DNA of 64,000 bases, taken from the NCBI GenBank assembly GCA_002336805.1, contig DDEZ01000007.1, positions 186,001 through 250,000 of the forward strand, given 5' to 3'. Shown one piece after another: positions 52,482 through 60,534 of the stretch (position 1 is the stretch's first letter; each line of letters begins with the position of its first letter). This DNA comes from Bacteroidetes bacterium UBA1941. GTDB taxonomy: Bacteria > Bacteroidota > Bacteroidia > Chitinophagales > LD1. The position numbers and the translations under genes are program-made. A model generated the notes under the pieces. That model saw only the letters and a list, made by a program, of their open reading frames with translations. It did not search any database and was not told the origin of the DNA.

Positions 52482-53561
52482 ATGGAGCACGTGTATGTCG
52501 CCATCATGGCAGGGGGAATAGGAAGCCGGTTTTGGCCACAAAGCCGCAGCTCAAAGCCTAAGCAATTTCTGGATATTCTTAACACCGGCAAAACATTGCT
52601 CCAGATCACGTATGACAGGTTTGAGCATATCTGCCCGGCAGAAAACAGGTTTATAGTAACCCTGGATGAATATGAGCCCCTGGTAAAAGAGCAAATACCG
52701 GGTATACGCAACCACCAGATAGTGAAAGAGCCGATCCGCAGGAATACGGCCCCATGCGTAGCATACATTTGTGACATGATCTATGCACGGGACCCCGAGG
52801 CCACTATCATAGTAGTGCCGTCGGACCATCTGATACTATACGAGGACAAATATGTAGAGATCATATCCCAATGCCTGGAATACGTAGAGCACCACGAGGC
52901 ACTCGTCACCCTGGGCATCAAGCCTACCCGCCCGTCTACCGGCTATGGATATATACAATATGATGAAGAAAAAAGAGAGGGCAACTTCTTTAAGGTAAAG
53001 ACTTTCACCGAAAAGCCTGACCTGGAGATCGCAAAAGCATTTGTGAAGAGCGGCGACTTCCTGTGGAATTCCGGCATGTTTGTCTGGAAAGCGAAGTCGA
53101 TCCTCAATGCTATGCATAAGTATCTGCCAGAGGTCATGGACTGTTTTGCCGGTGGCAAGGAGGTATATGGCACAGATCAGGAAAAAGACTTCATAGCCAA
53201 TGCATACGCTCAGTGTACTAACATATCCATAGACTATGGTGTGATGGAGAAAGCAGACAATGTTTTTACTATCCCATCTAAGTTTGGCTGGAGTGATATC
53301 GGATCATGGGACTCTCTGCACGAGGTTTATCAAAAGGACTATCTCGGCAATGCTGTCATGGGCAAAAGCGTGAAAATATACGACGCTGCCAATAATATGA
53401 TCATGGTGCCGGATGGCAAACTGGTGGTGCTGCAGGGACTAGAAGGTTTCTGCGTGGTAGATACGCATGATGTACTGCTGATCTGCGAAAAATCTAAAGA
53501 GCAGCAACTGAAAGAGATCACTATAGACCTCAAAAAAGAAGACCTAGACAAGTATCTGTGA
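52482..53561 (+). CDS. manC: Mannose-1-phosphate guanylyltransferase
   Basis: 359 residues from ATG 52482 (MEHVYVAIMAGGIGSRFWPQSR); the longer frame to 52422 would include the promoter box. The nucleotidyltransferase fold shows GGIGSRFWP and KPKQF at the nucleotide-binding N-terminus, VVPSDHLI in the middle, FTEKPDLEIA and WNSGMFVW, all typical. The protein lacks the C-terminal isomerase cupin of bifunctional forms. It makes GDP-mannose for polysaccharides and fucose synthesis. Confidence 0.88.
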   Translation: MEHVYVAIMAGGIGSRFWPQSRSSKPKQFLDILNTGKTLLQITYDRFEHICPAENRFIVTLDEYEPLVKEQIPGIRNHQIVKEPIRRNTAPCVAYICDMIYARDPEATIIVVPSDHLILYEDKYVEIISQCLEYVEHHEALVTLGIKPTRPSTGYGYIQYDEEKREGNFFKVKTFTEKPDLEIAKAFVKSGDFLWNSGMFVWKAKSILNAMHKYLPEVMDCFAGGKEVYGTDQEKDFIANAYAQCTNISIDYGVMEKADNVFTIPSKFGWSDIGSWDSLHEVYQKDYLGNAVMGKSVKIYDAANNMIMVPDGKLVVLQGLEGFCVVDTHDVLLICEKSKEQQLKEITIDLKKEDLDKYL

Positions 53562-53619
53562 TAAAGCGTAGCAAACTAAGCGGGCCTGCCGCACGTTTAA
53601 TCAATATTAGGAGTAACTC

Positions 53620-54777
53620 ATGAATTTTTCCGGCTCGGTCCGATCTAAACTACCTGGTGTAGGCACTACGATATTCACTGTCATGTCCGCTATGGCACGG
53701 GAGCATGACGCCATAAATCTCTCACAAGGCTTTCCGGATTTCAATCCGGACGTGATGCTGCAAAATGCAGTAGACAAGGCTATCCGAAGCCACCACAATC
53801 AGTATGCGCCTATGGCAGGGCTCATGCTACTGCGCGAGCGTATAGCTGCAAAGGTCGACACACTATACAAGGCTCCGGTAGACCCGGATACAGAGATCAC
53901 CATCACAGCAGGGGGGACGCAGGCTCTTTTTACGGCCATAGCTGCTCTCATCGGTGAGAATGATGAAGTGATCCTCTTCTCTCCTGCCTATGACAGCTAT
54001 GCCCCGGCCGTGAAACTGGCAGGTGGCAAGGCTATGCACTATACCATGGAGGCCCCTGACTTTGCTATCAACTGGCAGCAGGTCAAGAAGCTCATCACAC
54101 AGCGCACACGCATGATCGTGATCAATACGCCACACAATCCATCTGCCACGATACTGACAGAAAAGGATATGAAAGAGCTGGAGAAGCTCACCAAGGGCAC
54201 GGACATCATCATCCTCAGCGATGAAGTGTATGAGCATATCATCTATGATGAAAAAGCGCACCAAAGCGTGCTCCGCTATCCAGCGCTGGCTGAGCGGAGT
54301 ATGGTAGTCGGGTCCTTTGGCAAAACATATCACGCTACGGGCTGGAAGGTAGGCTACTGTATAGCTCCGAAAGAATTGATGGCAGAGTTTCGCAAGGTGC
54401 ACCAGTTCAATGTTTTTTCTGTAAACATGCCTATGCAACACGCCTATGCAGAGATACTGCAGCATCCGCATCTTTATGAAGGGCTACCTGCATTCTATCA
54501 GGAGAAGCGAGACTTTTTTCGCAACGCCATGAAGGGCTCTAAGTTTGACCTGCTGGACACACGTGGCACCTATTTCCAGCTCGCTTCTTACAAGAATATA
54601 ACTGATGAGAAAGACACAGAAGTAGTCAAGTGGCTCACTAAAGAATTTAAAGTGGCGGCTATACCTGTTTCTGTTTTTTACCACAAAACATTAGACCCAA
54701 AGGTCATCCGTTTCTGCTTCGCAAAGGAAAACGAAACATTGGAGCGCGCTGCAGAGCAGCTCTGCAAGATCAGGTAA
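53620..54777 (+). CDS. Class I aminotransferase, methionine aminotransferase/YbdL-like
   Basis: 385 residues, the PLP-dependent type I fold. The start MNFSGSVRSKLPGVGTTIFTVMS with NLSQGFPDF, the PLP Asp/Tyr region ILSDEVYEHIIYD and the Schiff-base Lys in VGSFGKTYHATGWKVGY identify the kynurenine/methionine aminotransferase group. Substrate preference is inferred from similarity to YbdL. It follows manC by 58 bp and is convergent with cysK across a bidirectional terminator. Confidence 0.92.
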   Translation: MNFSGSVRSKLPGVGTTIFTVMSAMAREHDAINLSQGFPDFNPDVMLQNAVDKAIRSHHNQYAPMAGLMLLRERIAAKVDTLYKAPVDPDTEITITAGGTQALFTAIAALIGENDEVILFSPAYDSYAPAVKLAGGKAMHYTMEAPDFAINWQQVKKLITQRTRMIVINTPHNPSATILTEKDMKELEKLTKGTDIIILSDEVYEHIIYDEKAHQSVLRYPALAERSMVVGSFGKTYHATGWKVGYCIAPKELMAEFRKVHQFNVFSVNMPMQHAYAEILQHPHLYEGLPAFYQEKRDFFRNAMKGSKFDLLDTRGTYFQLASYKNITDEKDTEVVKWLTKEFKVAAIPVSVFYHKTLDPKVIRFCFAKENETLERAAEQLCKIR

Positions 54778-54788
54778 CCCTCAAAATA

Positions 54789-54818
54789 AGAGAGGGATAG
54801 TGCTACCTATCCCTCTCT
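54789..54818. terminator. Bidirectional terminator between the aminotransferase and cysK
   Basis: Perfect 12-bp stem AGAGAGGGATAG / CTATCCCTCTCT with loop TGCTAC. The plus side is followed by GTATTAAC, the minus side by TATTTTGAG, so both convergent genes can use it. Confidence 0.85.
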
Positions 54819-54844
54819 GTATTAACAAAACCCAAATCAATTCA

Positions 54845-55756
54845 TTAGAATAGCCCCTCTACACTGAGGTAGCGCTCCCCTGTGTCGTAGGAGAAAGTGA
54901 GCACACGAGCTCCTTTAGGCGCTTCTTTCAGTTTCTGAGCTACAGCAGCCAGGGATGCGCCAGAGGATATTCCAATGAAAAGGCCCTCCTCCTTTGCAGC
55001 CCGCTGCGCATATTCGAATGCCTCTTCTTTGGTCACCTGTATCGTGCCATCGAGCAATGCTGTGTCAAGGTTCTTAGGTATAAACCCCGCCCCTATGCCC
55101 TGTATAGGGTGCGGCCCCGGAGCACCACCACTGATCACTGGTGATGCAGCCGGCTCTACAGCATATACTTTGAGGTTCGGAAATTTTGATTTTAATACTT
55201 CTGCCACACCGCTGATGTGGCCACCGGTGCCTACGCCCGTGATCAGGTAGTCCAGTCCATCTGGAAAGTCTGCGAGTATCTCCTGCGCTGTTGTATTCTT
55301 ATGTACTTCCACATTGGCAGGATTTTCAAACTGCTGTGGTATCCATGAGTTGGGCGTAGCGGCGGCGAGCTCGTTGGCTTTCTCTATGGCGCCTTTCATT
55401 CCTTTTTCGCGCGGAGTCAGCTCCAGCTCTGCCCCGTAGACAGCCAGCAGGCGCCTGCGCTCCAGGCTCATGCTCTCGGGCATCACCAGTATCAGTTTAT
55501 ACCCTTTCACAGCCGCAGCTATCGCCAGACCTATTCCTGTATTGCCAGATGTCGGCTCTATGATCACGGTGTCTTTTTTCAGCAGGCCTTTCTTTTCGGC
55601 ATCTTCTATCATGGCCAGGCCTATACGGTCCTTGATAGAACCTCCTGGATTTGCCCGCTCCAGCTTGGTATATACTTCATAGTCTGTGCCGAAAAGCCTG
55701 TTGATCCGCACATGTGGTGTGCCGCCGATGGTTTCGAGTATGTTTTGTGCCTTCAT
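54845..55756 (-). CDS. cysK: O-acetylserine sulfhydrylase (cysteine synthase A type)
   Basis: 303 residues, the PLP-dependent cysteine synthase fold. The PLP Lys is Lys 42 in [11 protein letters not shown]. The substrate-binding loop is [10 protein letters not shown], the phosphate-cradle loop is [11 protein letters not shown], and SSGAS is near the C-terminus. The enzyme forms cysteine from O-acetylserine and sulfide, the step after CysE. It lies 30 bp downstream of cysE in one operon controlled from the leader at 56621-56753. Confidence 0.94.
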   Translation of the reverse strand: MKAQNILETIGGTPHVRINRLFGTDYEVYTKLERANPGGSIKDRIGLAMIEDAEKKGLLKKDTVIIEPTSGNTGIGLAIAAAVKGYKLILVMPESMSLERRRLLAVYGAELELTPREKGMKGAIEKANELAAATPNSWIPQQFENPANVEVHKNTTAQEILADFPDGLDYLITGVGTGGHISGVAEVLKSKFPNLKVYAVEPAASPVISGGAPGPHPIQGIGAGFIPKNLDTALLDGTIQVTKEEAFEYAQRAAKEEGLFIGISSGASLAAVAQKLKEAPKGARVLTFSYDTGERYLSVEGLF

Positions 55757-55786
55757 GTTTTATTATGGTTGAATTTTTACGGATGA

Positions 55787-56599
55787 TCAGATGACAAACT
55801 CAATTACGTGTTTCATTTCAGAGCGGTCCCTTATCTTGACCTCACTCTTCTGGTAGACTACAGACAGGGCTGGTACGCTCTCAGTGAGCCACACATTGCC
55901 ACCTATCACAGAGTCGTGGCCTACTACTGTCTTGCCGCCCAGGATGGTGCTACCGGAGTAGATGATCACATTGTCCTGTATGGTAGGGTGGCGCTGGCCC
56001 TGAGTGGTGCCCTTCTCTACTGTGAGAGCTCCCAGCGTCACGCCTTGATATATTTTTACATTATCCCCTATCACTGCTGTCTCACCGATCACTACGCCTG
56101 TGCCATGGTCTATAAAGAACGACTCACCGATCTGCGCCCCGGGATGAATATCTATACCGGTCTTGCTATGCGCATACTCCGTCAGGATTCGTGGCAATAT
56201 GGAAACTCCCTCGGTGTAGAGTACATGTGCCAGCCGCTGCACAGCTATAGCATAAAAGCCGGGATAGGCTATCACGATCTCCTCCAGAGAGTGGGCCGCC
56301 GGATCAAAGGTGAGGATGGCCTCCGCATCCTTGATCAATGTGTCAAATACGACGGGTAGCCTGTCAAAGAACCTCCTTGCAATAGCAGGGTCGGCACTGC
56401 TGGCTTCTATCAGTGCTTCCAGCTTGGCGCTGAGCTGAGGCTGACGCTGGGCCAGCAGGTCTACAGAGAGCTCTCCGCCCCAGCGGACGGGGAAAAGGAA
56501 ATTGACCATCTCATCTGCGAAGCTATGCGCGTGGATCATCTGGGCGTAGCCATTGGGAAACCTGCGCTGAAACGAACGTATTTTGTCTAAAAGCATCAT
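55787..56599 (-). CDS. cysE: Serine O-acetyltransferase
   Basis: 270 residues, of the Bacteroidota EpsC-like length. A helical N-terminal domain ends near residue 145. The C-terminal left-handed beta-helix contains SKTGIDIHPGAQIGESFFIDHGTGVVIGE, the SATase signature with the catalytic Asp and His, and hexapeptides to GGNVWLTESVPALS. It makes O-acetylserine from serine and acetyl-CoA, the committed step. ATG 56599 is preferred; a second ATG follows at 56596. A terminator ends 22 bp before the start, so expression depends on read-through. Confidence 0.95.
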   Translation of the reverse strand: MMLLDKIRSFQRRFPNGYAQMIHAHSFADEMVNFLFPVRWGGELSVDLLAQRQPQLSAKLEALIEASSADPAIARRFFDRLPVVFDTLIKDAEAILTFDPAAHSLEEIVIAYPGFYAIAVQRLAHVLYTEGVSILPRILTEYAHSKTGIDIHPGAQIGESFFIDHGTGVVIGETAVIGDNVKIYQGVTLGALTVEKGTTQGQRHPTIQDNVIIYSGSTILGGKTVVGHDSVIGGNVWLTESVPALSVVYQKSEVKIRDRSEMKHVIEFVI

Positions 56600-56620
56600 T
56601 CCGGTTTTGTATGAAATAAA

Positions 56621-56652
56621 AAGCCCCTCAGTGTGTGACGACTGAGGGGCTT
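56621..56652 (-). terminator. Leader terminator (attenuator) upstream of cysE
   Basis: Perfect 12-bp stem AAGCCCCTCAGT / ACTGAGGGGCTT with an 8-nt loop. On the minus strand it is followed by TTTATTTC, 22 bp before cysE. It lies 29 bp after the stop of a leader ORF rich in Cys codons. The leader segment CTGGAGGG (56695-56702) can pair with the terminator's 5' arm (CCCCTCAG) apart from one mismatch, giving a possible antiterminator. Confidence 0.88.
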
Positions 56653-56681
56653 GTGATATTCTTTAGTTTATTGATCTATTA

Positions 56682-56753
56682 CTAACGTACATATCCCTCC
56701 AGCGCTGCCAGTGCAGTACAACAACAGATACACGCATGTGAGTGGATGGTCAT
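56682..56753 (-). CDS. Cysteine-rich leader peptide of the cysE-cysK operon
   Basis: 24 codons including TAG. The peptide of 23 residues starts MTIHSHA and has Cys at positions 8, 10, 11 and 12 (TGT-ATC-TGT-TGT-TGT); the last part is TALAALEGYVR. Four Cys in 23 residues is far above the usual 1%. It is placed immediately before the leader terminator and cysE, the layout of amino-acid attenuators such as trpL or hisL. It is too short to find by similarity. Translation is inferred from layout only. Confidence 0.75.
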   Translation of the reverse strand: MTIHSHACICCCTALAALEGYVR

Positions 56754-56803
56754 GATATAACGAATATAAAGCAAAGAATATTAAAAATCAAGGGGCAGAT
56801 AAA

Positions 56804-56822
56804 AATATGTTTGAAACATATT
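56804..56822. repeat. Perfect 19-bp palindrome upstream of the cysteine operon leader
   Basis: Arms AATATGTTT and AAACATATT around one central G, 51 bp before the leader-peptide ATG and 22 bp beyond the stop of the gene at 56844. It could be an operator. It could also serve as an AT-rich terminator on the minus strand (TTTTTATC follows), though the stem is weak. Confidence 0.5.
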
Positions 56823-56843
56823 CTTTGTTTGCCTAAACCCTCG

Positions 56844-57203
56844 TTATGGATTAGGCGCATATATCATAGAGAAATAGTCCTCGCCAAATAGGCGGAGAAA
56901 CCGCATCCGTACATTATCCTCCACGGTCTGTGTGCATTCTACGAGCCTACTTACAGAGTTGACATATATATTGATAACTGTATTTTTCACAGTAGAGGAG
57001 CCATCTCTGAGCAGTTCATAGGCTGTATCAAAGCAGGCAATGGCCTCGTCTATATCGTGATCCTGTATAGCATCTCGTGTATAGTCTGCAAAACAAGCTA
57101 TAGCCTTGCACAAGCTCGAATCGTCCTTTAGCAAAGAAAGATCGATAGCCATTCTCGGGATCTCTGCGGTGATCACATCGCGTACTTGGGAGTCTTTTAT
57201 CAT
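56844..57203 (-). CDS. Small helical hypothetical protein
   Basis: 119 residues, all-helical prediction, no signal. Recurrent segments are LCKAIACFADYTRDAI, IDEAIACFDTAYELLRDGSSTVKNTVINIYVNSVSRLVECTQ and MRFLRLFGEDYFSM. The pattern resembles small helical immunity or adaptor proteins of Bacteroidota, but I do not assign a family. It is the upstream neighbour of the cysteine operon leader on the same strand. The promoter region at 57204-57476 is shared with the divergent DUF6600 gene. Confidence 0.6.
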   Translation of the reverse strand: MIKDSQVRDVITAEIPRMAIDLSLLKDDSSLCKAIACFADYTRDAIQDHDIDEAIACFDTAYELLRDGSSTVKNTVINIYVNSVSRLVECTQTVEDNVRMRFLRLFGEDYFSMIYAPNP

Positions 57204-57476
57204 ACTACTGGTTTTTGAAATGATACAAAATCAAAGATGGTGCCGTTTCCGGTACATAAACGCTAAAGACCTGTCCGGAAGTGCTCATTTGACCGCAGAA
57301 AACGGCTGTTCTGCTGAAAAAAGCTGCAGCCCGCACAGCCATTGAGTTTGCACCCGCTTTTGAGCTAAAAAACTGAGCGTCAGTAACATTTATTAAGATA
57401 AAATTTTAACAAGCGTGAGCTTTTGTCCCGCATTTGGTACAGGATTGGAAATCATCCAGCCATAATCATCCAAACA

Positions 57477-58826
57477 ATGAAAAAGCTCATTTCAATAGTA
57501 TCCATCGCGATGTCTGCCCTGACAGGCGCATATGCTCAGGGCGATGATGCATACTATACCAACGGCAACGATGCATATGCTTATAGCAGCTATAACAATA
57601 GCTCTTATAACAACGGTTATAACAATGATCCCTATGCCGCGTCATACCAGGATTATGACCAGAGCTATCAGACCTTCTATGATGAGATGGCTCCTTACGG
57701 CCGCTGGGTATATGATGCGCGCTATGGCCGCGTCTGGCTCCCATCGGTGGCAGCGGGATTCTCTCCATATCTGACCAACGGCCACTGGGTGTATACCGAC
57801 TATGGCTGGACATGGGTCTCTGACTACTCATGGGGCTGGGCAGCATTCCACTATGGCCGCTGGTGCCAGGATGACAGGTATGGTTGGATGTGGGTACCCG
57901 GTAGTGAATGGGCCCCGGCATGGGTCATGTGGGGTAGCTATAACAATAACTACTGCTGGGCACCTATCGCACCAGGATATGGCTTCAACTCCTATTCTAA
58001 TTATAGGCCAGCGGCTCGCTATTGGAACGTGGTAGGCTGTGATCACATCAATCAGCCATATGTCTCAAACTATGTGGTAAACCACAATGTAAGTATCACC
58101 AATGTGACCGTAAATAACATCACGGTGATCAACAACTACAATACTTACAACAATGGCCGCTACTCTGCTGGCCCTAGGGTGAATGATGTGGAACGTATGA
58201 CAGGCCACAGGATCGCAGCAGTGAGTATCACCGCCTCTGCAAAGCCTGGTGTAGCTCGCATAGACCGCAATCAGATAGAGATGTACCGTCCGACTATCAG
58301 CAGGCAGGCAGCACCAGCCAATATCCAGCGCGAGCGCACTATGGATGTAAACAGAAGCAGTATACAGCGCGCTGACAATAACGGGATGCAGAGAAACCTG
58401 GGCCAGCGTGAGACCGGAGCAGGTCAGATACAACGTGCTGATATGAGGAATAATGTGCAACCTGAAAGGATGCAGATGAATGCACCACAGAGGGCAGACA
58501 TGCAGAGGCCTGTGCAAAATGGTTTTGAGCAGCGGAATATGCAGGCGAACCAAATGCAGCGCGACATGAGGGCAAGTACTCAACCAGAGCGCATACAAAT
58601 GCATGCACCACAGAGAGCCGAAATGCAAAGGCCTGTGCAAAACAGCGCACCAGCATACCAGCCTGCCCGCCAGAACTTTGAACAGCGCCCGGCTATGCAG
58701 CCATCCAGGGAGAGCGCTCCTCAGCAGCGGACCTTCTCCCAGCCTGAGAGGCAGGGATTCGCCCAGCAGGTACAGCGCCAGCAGGAGCGGAGCTTCGCCC
58801 AGGCAGAGCGCCCGCACAGCAGATGA
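57477..58826 (+). CDS. DUF6600 secreted protein with Tyr/Trp repeats; possible 3' frameshift
   Basis: 449 residues from ATG 57477 (signal MKKLISIVSIAMSALTGAYA). Residues about 20-55 are Tyr/Asn-rich. The DUF6600 region follows, with YGRWVYDARYGRVW, NGHWVYTDYGWTW, YGRWCQDDRYGWMW and similar YxWxxxW units. An Asn-rich stretch (NHNVSITNVTVNNITVINNYNTYN) leads to a long Gln/Met/Arg/Pro-rich disordered tail with an internal duplication. The frame stops at 58824-58826, but a shifted frame continues PAQQMTRQMPEMSQ with the same composition to TAG at 58895. The gap of about 270 bp upstream shows no other ORF. Function unknown, probably envelope. Confidence 0.85.
   Translation: MKKLISIVSIAMSALTGAYAQGDDAYYTNGNDAYAYSSYNNSSYNNGYNNDPYAASYQDYDQSYQTFYDEMAPYGRWVYDARYGRVWLPSVAAGFSPYLTNGHWVYTDYGWTWVSDYSWGWAAFHYGRWCQDDRYGWMWVPGSEWAPAWVMWGSYNNNYCWAPIAPGYGFNSYSNYRPAARYWNVVGCDHINQPYVSNYVVNHNVSITNVTVNNITVINNYNTYNNGRYSAGPRVNDVERMTGHRIAAVSITASAKPGVARIDRNQIEMYRPTISRQAAPANIQRERTMDVNRSSIQRADNNGMQRNLGQRETGAGQIQRADMRNNVQPERMQMNAPQRADMQRPVQNGFEQRNMQANQMQRDMRASTQPERIQMHAPQRAEMQRPVQNSAPAYQPARQNFEQRPAMQPSRESAPQQRTFSQPERQGFAQQVQRQQERSFAQAERPHSR
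58453..58644 (+). repeat. Internal duplication in the DUF6600 tail
   Basis: Two diverged copies of about 69 bp (58453-58521 and 58576-58644), each encoding PER-QM-APQRA-MQRPVQN. They lie inside the Gln/Met-rich tail. Confidence 0.7.
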
Positions 58827-58897
58827 CGCGCCAGATGCCCGAGATGTCCCAGGTATCAGCGAGCCCTCAGGCAGCCGGCAGGATGGGCAGGAGATAG
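58827..58897 (+). pseudogene. Likely out-of-frame C-terminus of the DUF6600 protein
   Basis: From base 58811 the -1 frame reads PAQQMTRQMPEMSQVSASPQ then AAGRMGRR and stops at TAG (58895-58897). Its Gln/Met/Arg content matches the tail in the main frame. One extra C in the CCC run at 58811-58813 would join them. It may be a sequencing indel, a true frameshift or a slippage site. Confidence 0.55.
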
Positions 58898-58921
58898 GCA
58901 TCCACTTATAGTTTTATAAAG

Positions 58922-58949
58922 CAAAAGGCGACCCGTAAGTCGCCTTTTG
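58922..58949. terminator. Terminator between the DUF6600 and SlyD-like genes
   Basis: 11-bp stem CAAAAGGCGAC / GTCGCCTTTTG with loop CCGTAA. On the plus strand it is followed by TATTTTTT; on the minus strand by CTTTAT. It serves mainly the plus-strand DUF6600 gene and sits between convergent genes. Confidence 0.85.
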
Positions 58950-58971
58950 TATTTTTTCCGATATTGATCTC

Positions 58972-59478
58972 TTAGTGATGAGAGTGATCGCCATGAGCGT
59001 GTATGTGCCCGTGCTCGATCTCAGTCTTGTGTGCCTCGCGTACATCTTTCACCTCACCTGAGAAATAGAGGGTCTTGCCCGCAAATGGGTGATTGAGGTC
59101 AATGGTCACATCCTCATCGCCGATATCAGTGATACGGCCTTGAAACGGATTTCCATACTGGTCTTGCAGCGGTATCAGGTTGCCTACTTCTATCAGGTGC
59201 GAGGCATCTTCTCCCTCAAACTGGAAGTCGCCCTTGTTCATTTTGATCACAGCCTCAGGATCGAACTCACCGTAGCCTTCGCCAGGAGTAAGTACAAAAG
59301 TAAATTGATTGCCAGGGATCAGGCCCTCCAGGTTTTGCTCAAACTTGTCCAGCACATTGCCATAGCCAAATAGAAACTGAAAAGGAGAGTCTGCAGTAGC
59401 TTCGTCCATGATCTCGCCATTTGGCTCATTGCGCAGCTGATAAGTCAGCGATACGACGGTATTTTTTGTTGCTTTCAT
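58972..59478 (-). CDS. SlyD-like FKBP-type peptidylprolyl isomerase
   Basis: 168 residues. The FKBP part has an IF-domain (insert-in-flap): MKATKNTVVSLTYQLRNEPNGEIMDEA, FLFGYGNVLDKFEQNLEGL, LTPGEGYGEFDPEAV, NHPFAGKTLYFSGEVKDVREA. The C-terminus GHIHAHGDHSHH is a His-rich metal-binding tail as in SlyD, which handles nickel delivery and folding. It is a single-gene unit. Metal specificity unknown. Confidence 0.92.
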   Translation of the reverse strand: MKATKNTVVSLTYQLRNEPNGEIMDEATADSPFQFLFGYGNVLDKFEQNLEGLIPGNQFTFVLTPGEGYGEFDPEAVIKMNKGDFQFEGEDASHLIEVGNLIPLQDQYGNPFQGRITDIGDEDVTIDLNHPFAGKTLYFSGEVKDVREAHKTEIEHGHIHAHGDHSHH

Positions 59479-59619
59479 TATAAAATGTAAAGTGAATGAA
59501 ATAGTGGAAATGAAACAGAGAGGTTAGTCGCGCCTCAATTCTAGCGGCCACAAAAATAATAATATTTCCGCAAAGGGGCAGCTTGTCAATGTTAAGCTTG
59601 TGTCTTCCGCGCCTTTAGA

Positions 59620-60411
59620 TCAGGGCAGGTCGTTTACTTCATCAAAGTTGAAATAAGGGTTGTCAAACTTGAGGTCTTTGTAATATACCAGTGACCATTT
59701 GCCTTCATTATACTCCAGCGCAGTCATATTTTCTACCCAGTCCCCGGAGTTCATATATACTACCGAGCCGTTGTCAGTTGTGATCTCTTTGATCACCGGC
59801 AGGTGAATGTGGCCATTCAGCACATAGTCATAGCCTTCGTCTATAGCTATCTCGGCTGCGGCCATCTCGTAGTTATTGATCTGCTTGATACCGCGCTTGG
59901 TAGCGTCTTTTATAGCTTTAGTGAAGTTGATATTGTCTGCCCCCCAGAGCGCCCTGAGCACATTCACAAACTTATTGATCAGGATCAGCAGCTCGTACCC
60001 GGTATTGCCCAGTTTGGCCAGCCAGCGGGAGCCACGCATGGTCACATCAAAGATGTCTCCATGAAAGATCCAGTGCCGCTTGCCATCCAAATCCAGGATC
60101 AGCTTGTCCTCCAGCTCCAAATTGCCCAGCTGCATACCACTGTAGCGGCGCAGCAGCTCATCATGATTTCCCGTGAGGTAGTGCACCTGCACGCCGGAGC
60201 TGATAAATTTGAATACCCGCTGGAGTACTTTGGAGTGAGACTTAGGGAAGTAATAAGAGCGAAACTGCCAGATGTCTATAAAGTCTCCGTTGATCACAAG
60301 TATCTCCGGCTCTATTGATTTGAGGTAGCGGTTCAGCTCCTTGGCCTTGCAGCCGAGAAACCCCAGGTGCACATCAGATATTACGCATACTTTGACCTGA
60401 CGCTTGCTCAT
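59620..60411 (-). CDS. LpxH-like metallophosphoesterase
   Basis: 263 residues from ATG 60411 (MSKRQVKVCVISDVHLG); the longer frame to 60480 has no coding feel. The calcineurin-like motifs are in order: SDVHLGFLG, INGDFIDIWQF, TGNHDELL and NGHIHLPVI. That arrangement and size match the UDP-2,3-diacylglucosamine pyrophosphatase family acting in lipid A synthesis. The exact substrate is not certain. It is divergent from yebC. Confidence 0.85.
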   Translation of the reverse strand: MSKRQVKVCVISDVHLGFLGCKAKELNRYLKSIEPEILVINGDFIDIWQFRSYYFPKSHSKVLQRVFKFISSGVQVHYLTGNHDELLRRYSGMQLGNLELEDKLILDLDGKRHWIFHGDIFDVTMRGSRWLAKLGNTGYELLILINKFVNVLRALWGADNINFTKAIKDATKRGIKQINNYEMAAAEIAIDEGYDYVLNGHIHLPVIKEITTDNGSVVYMNSGDWVENMTALEYNEGKWSLVYYKDLKFDNPYFNFDEVNDLP

Positions 60412-60534
60412 ACTCTCAAAGATATACCAGATAAGGCAACAAACAAATCTGACCCGTAGGGCGAAAGTCATATGCGCCATTTTTCATAAATTGACTTAAC
60501 TCCTTATTTTCACCACCTAAATACTGATAAGACT

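Noticed and set aside
58065..58901. Minus-strand open frame of 278 codons opposite the DUF6600 gene
   Set aside because: Leu/Cys/Ser-rich antisense reading of the Gln/Arg/Met-rich tail; no start context.
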